Assembly: GCA_013698165.1 (NCBI GenBank)
Contig: JACCVN010000412.1
Location: forward strand, 1 to 6,332
Direction: 5' to 3'
Origin: Parachlamydiaceae bacterium
Lineage (GTDB): Bacteria > Chlamydiota > Chlamydiia > Chlamydiales > Parachlamydiaceae
DNA length: 6,332 bases
This document shows positions 5,252 to 6,332 of this stretch, one piece after another. Both the position numbers and the translations under genes were made by a program. The stretch's first letter is position 1. Each line of letters begins with the position of its first letter. Below the pieces are notes generated by a model. It was not told the origin of the DNA. It saw only the letters and a program-made list of their open reading frames with translations, and searched no databases.

Positions 5252-6332
5252 TTATACCAATTTTTTATGAGCTCATCCTCTGGCTTCTAGCACTGCTAGC
5301 ATTGCCTAAGATTATATATTCCGCAATTTTTTACGGTAAATACAGAGAGAGTTTTTTTAAACGATGGGGTAAAGGTTTTCCCGTTATTAACAAGGGCAAT
5401 CGGCGTTTGATTTGGGTGCATGCTGTTTCCATGGGCGAGACAAAGGCCGTTTCAACTCTCATCAAAAGTCTTAAAGCCGGTAAAGACAATCCGATTGTAT
5501 TGGTCTCATCAATCACTGAAACTGCGCATGCTGAAGCCAAGAAATCTATTCCAGAAGCTGATTACCATGTATTCATGCCTTTTGATTTTAATTTTCTTAT
5601 CGCTCCTATTGTCGCAAAAGTATCTCCGGATCTAGTTCTACTCTCTGAAACAGACTTTTGGTTTAATTTTTTGCGCGCCGCAAAAAAATGCGGCGCCGAA
5701 ATAGCCGTCGTCAATGGAAAGATTTCAGAACGCTCAGTCAAAAGATTTCAAAAATTTTCATTTTTTTCAAACGCCCTCTTTGGATGCATCGATTTATTCT
5801 GTTTGCAGAGTGTGCATTATCAAAAGCGTTTCGCCTCTCTAAATATCCCGTCTGATAAAATGATTGTCACTGGAAATCTTAAGTTTGATGATGAGCCTCC
5901 AAGGCTGACTGAAATTGAGAAGTTAAATTTAAAAGTAAAGTGGGGGATTGATCCTTCGAGTAAAGTTTTGGTAATCGGTTCGTCGCATGATCCTGAGGAG
6001 CGTCAGCTTTTAGAAGTCATGAGAAATATTTGGAAAAAAGAACCGAGCTTAAAAGTTATTCTCGTTCCAAGGCACCCTGATAGATTCAATACTGTTGGCA
6101 CTCTTTTGGAGTCTCTGAGCATCCCTTTTTCTCGTTACTCTCAACCTGAAGGGCTAAGCAATATCAATAGCAAAGTTATTTTGATTGATGCTATGGGGCA
6201 ATTGCGCAATAGCTATCAAATTGCAGATCTGGCTATTGTAGCCGGCAGTTATACAGAAAAAGTTGGTGGTCACAATATCCTTGAGCCTTTGTGGTTTGGG
6301 GTTCCAACAATTTTCGGCCCCCATATGCATTC
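5248..6332 (+). CDS. waaA: 3-deoxy-D-manno-octulosonic acid (Kdo) transferase, partial at 3' end
   Basis: WaaA (KdtA) transfers Kdo from CMP-Kdo to lipid A precursor at the cytoplasmic face of the inner membrane, starting the lipopolysaccharide core. The gene is open from ATG 5248 to the window edge with no stop, giving 361 of the usual 420-435 residues. Visible marks are an N-terminal membrane anchor (about 2-28), HAVSMGE (58-64) with Glu64 as the probable base, SETDFWFN (133-140, the ETEIWPN position), NGKISERS (156-163), the VTGNLKFD hinge (207-214), GSSHDPEE (244-251), PRHPDRF (274-280) and DAMGQLRNSYQIADLAIVAG (314-333). The donor-binding GGHNILEP (340-347) comes last, with GPH (357-359) following. 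The ATG overlaps the stop of the methyltransferase gene (ATGA), and no clear ribosome binding site precedes it, suggesting translational coupling. Chlamydial WaaA proteins can add several Kdo units; the number added here cannot be read from the sequence. Confidence 0.95.
   Translation, partial: MIIPIFYELILWLLALLALPKIIYSAIFYGKYRESFFKRWGKGFPVINKGNRRLIWVHAVSMGETKAVSTLIKSLKAGKDNPIVLVSSITETAHAEAKKSIPEADYHVFMPFDFNFLIAPIVAKVSPDLVLLSETDFWFNFLRAAKKCGAEIAVVNGKISERSVKRFQKFSFFSNALFGCIDLFCLQSVHYQKRFASLNIPSDKMIVTGNLKFDDEPPRLTEIEKLNLKVKWGIDPSSKVLVIGSSHDPEERQLLEVMRNIWKKEPSLKVILVPRHPDRFNTVGTLLESLSIPFSRYSQPEGLSNINSKVILIDAMGQLRNSYQIADLAIVAGSYTEKVGGHNILEPLWFGVPTIFGPHMH

Noticed and set aside
5331..5635. Open frames on both strands inside the start of waaA (5331-5540 minus, 5420-5635 plus)
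   Set aside because: The waaA frame from 5248 carries every family motif through the window edge; the others are out-of-frame shadows.

Overview
The window looks like ordinary chromosomal DNA from a Gram-negative, moderately AT-rich bacterium. My best guess is a member of the Chlamydiae outside the genus Chlamydia (Parachlamydia/Waddlia/Simkania-like). That guess rests on the overall style of the PiT permease, the Kdo transferase and the secreted orphan protein. It is inference, not proof; no rRNA or other decisive marker is present. The Kdo transferase does show a Gram-negative, lipid A-bearing envelope. I see no mobile element, CRISPR array, tRNA or rRNA.

Layout. Positions 1-43 are a long, almost perfect hairpin with A and T flanks, probably the (possibly bidirectional) terminator of a gene left of the window. 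A short leader (44-135) precedes a PiT-family phosphate permease (136-1563). Eleven bases later comes a small exported protein of unknown function (1575-2078), probably co-transcribed. It converges on, and overlaps by 17 bp, a DedA-family membrane protein on the minus strand (2062-2676). A divergent intergenic region of 295 bp (2677-2971) carries a good sigma70-type promoter facing right.

The right half (2972-6332) is one tightly packed plus-strand gene run: triosephosphate isomerase (tpiA), the SecG translocon subunit, an RlmI-like rRNA cytosine-C5 methyltransferase starting with TTG, and Kdo transferase (waaA). The waaA gene overlaps its upstream neighbour by 4 bases (ATGA) and runs off the right edge. 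Gaps of 10, 2 and -4 bases support a single operon joining central carbon metabolism, protein export, ribosome modification and lipopolysaccharide core synthesis. The tpiA-secG pairing is common in bacteria; the two following genes look like housekeeping passengers.

I did not find a convincing undescribed system. The points most worth a second look are the secreted orphan next to the phosphate transporter, the altered phosphate-loop residue and unusual tail of TpiA, and two similar 15-bp inverted repeats upstream of the two transcription units.
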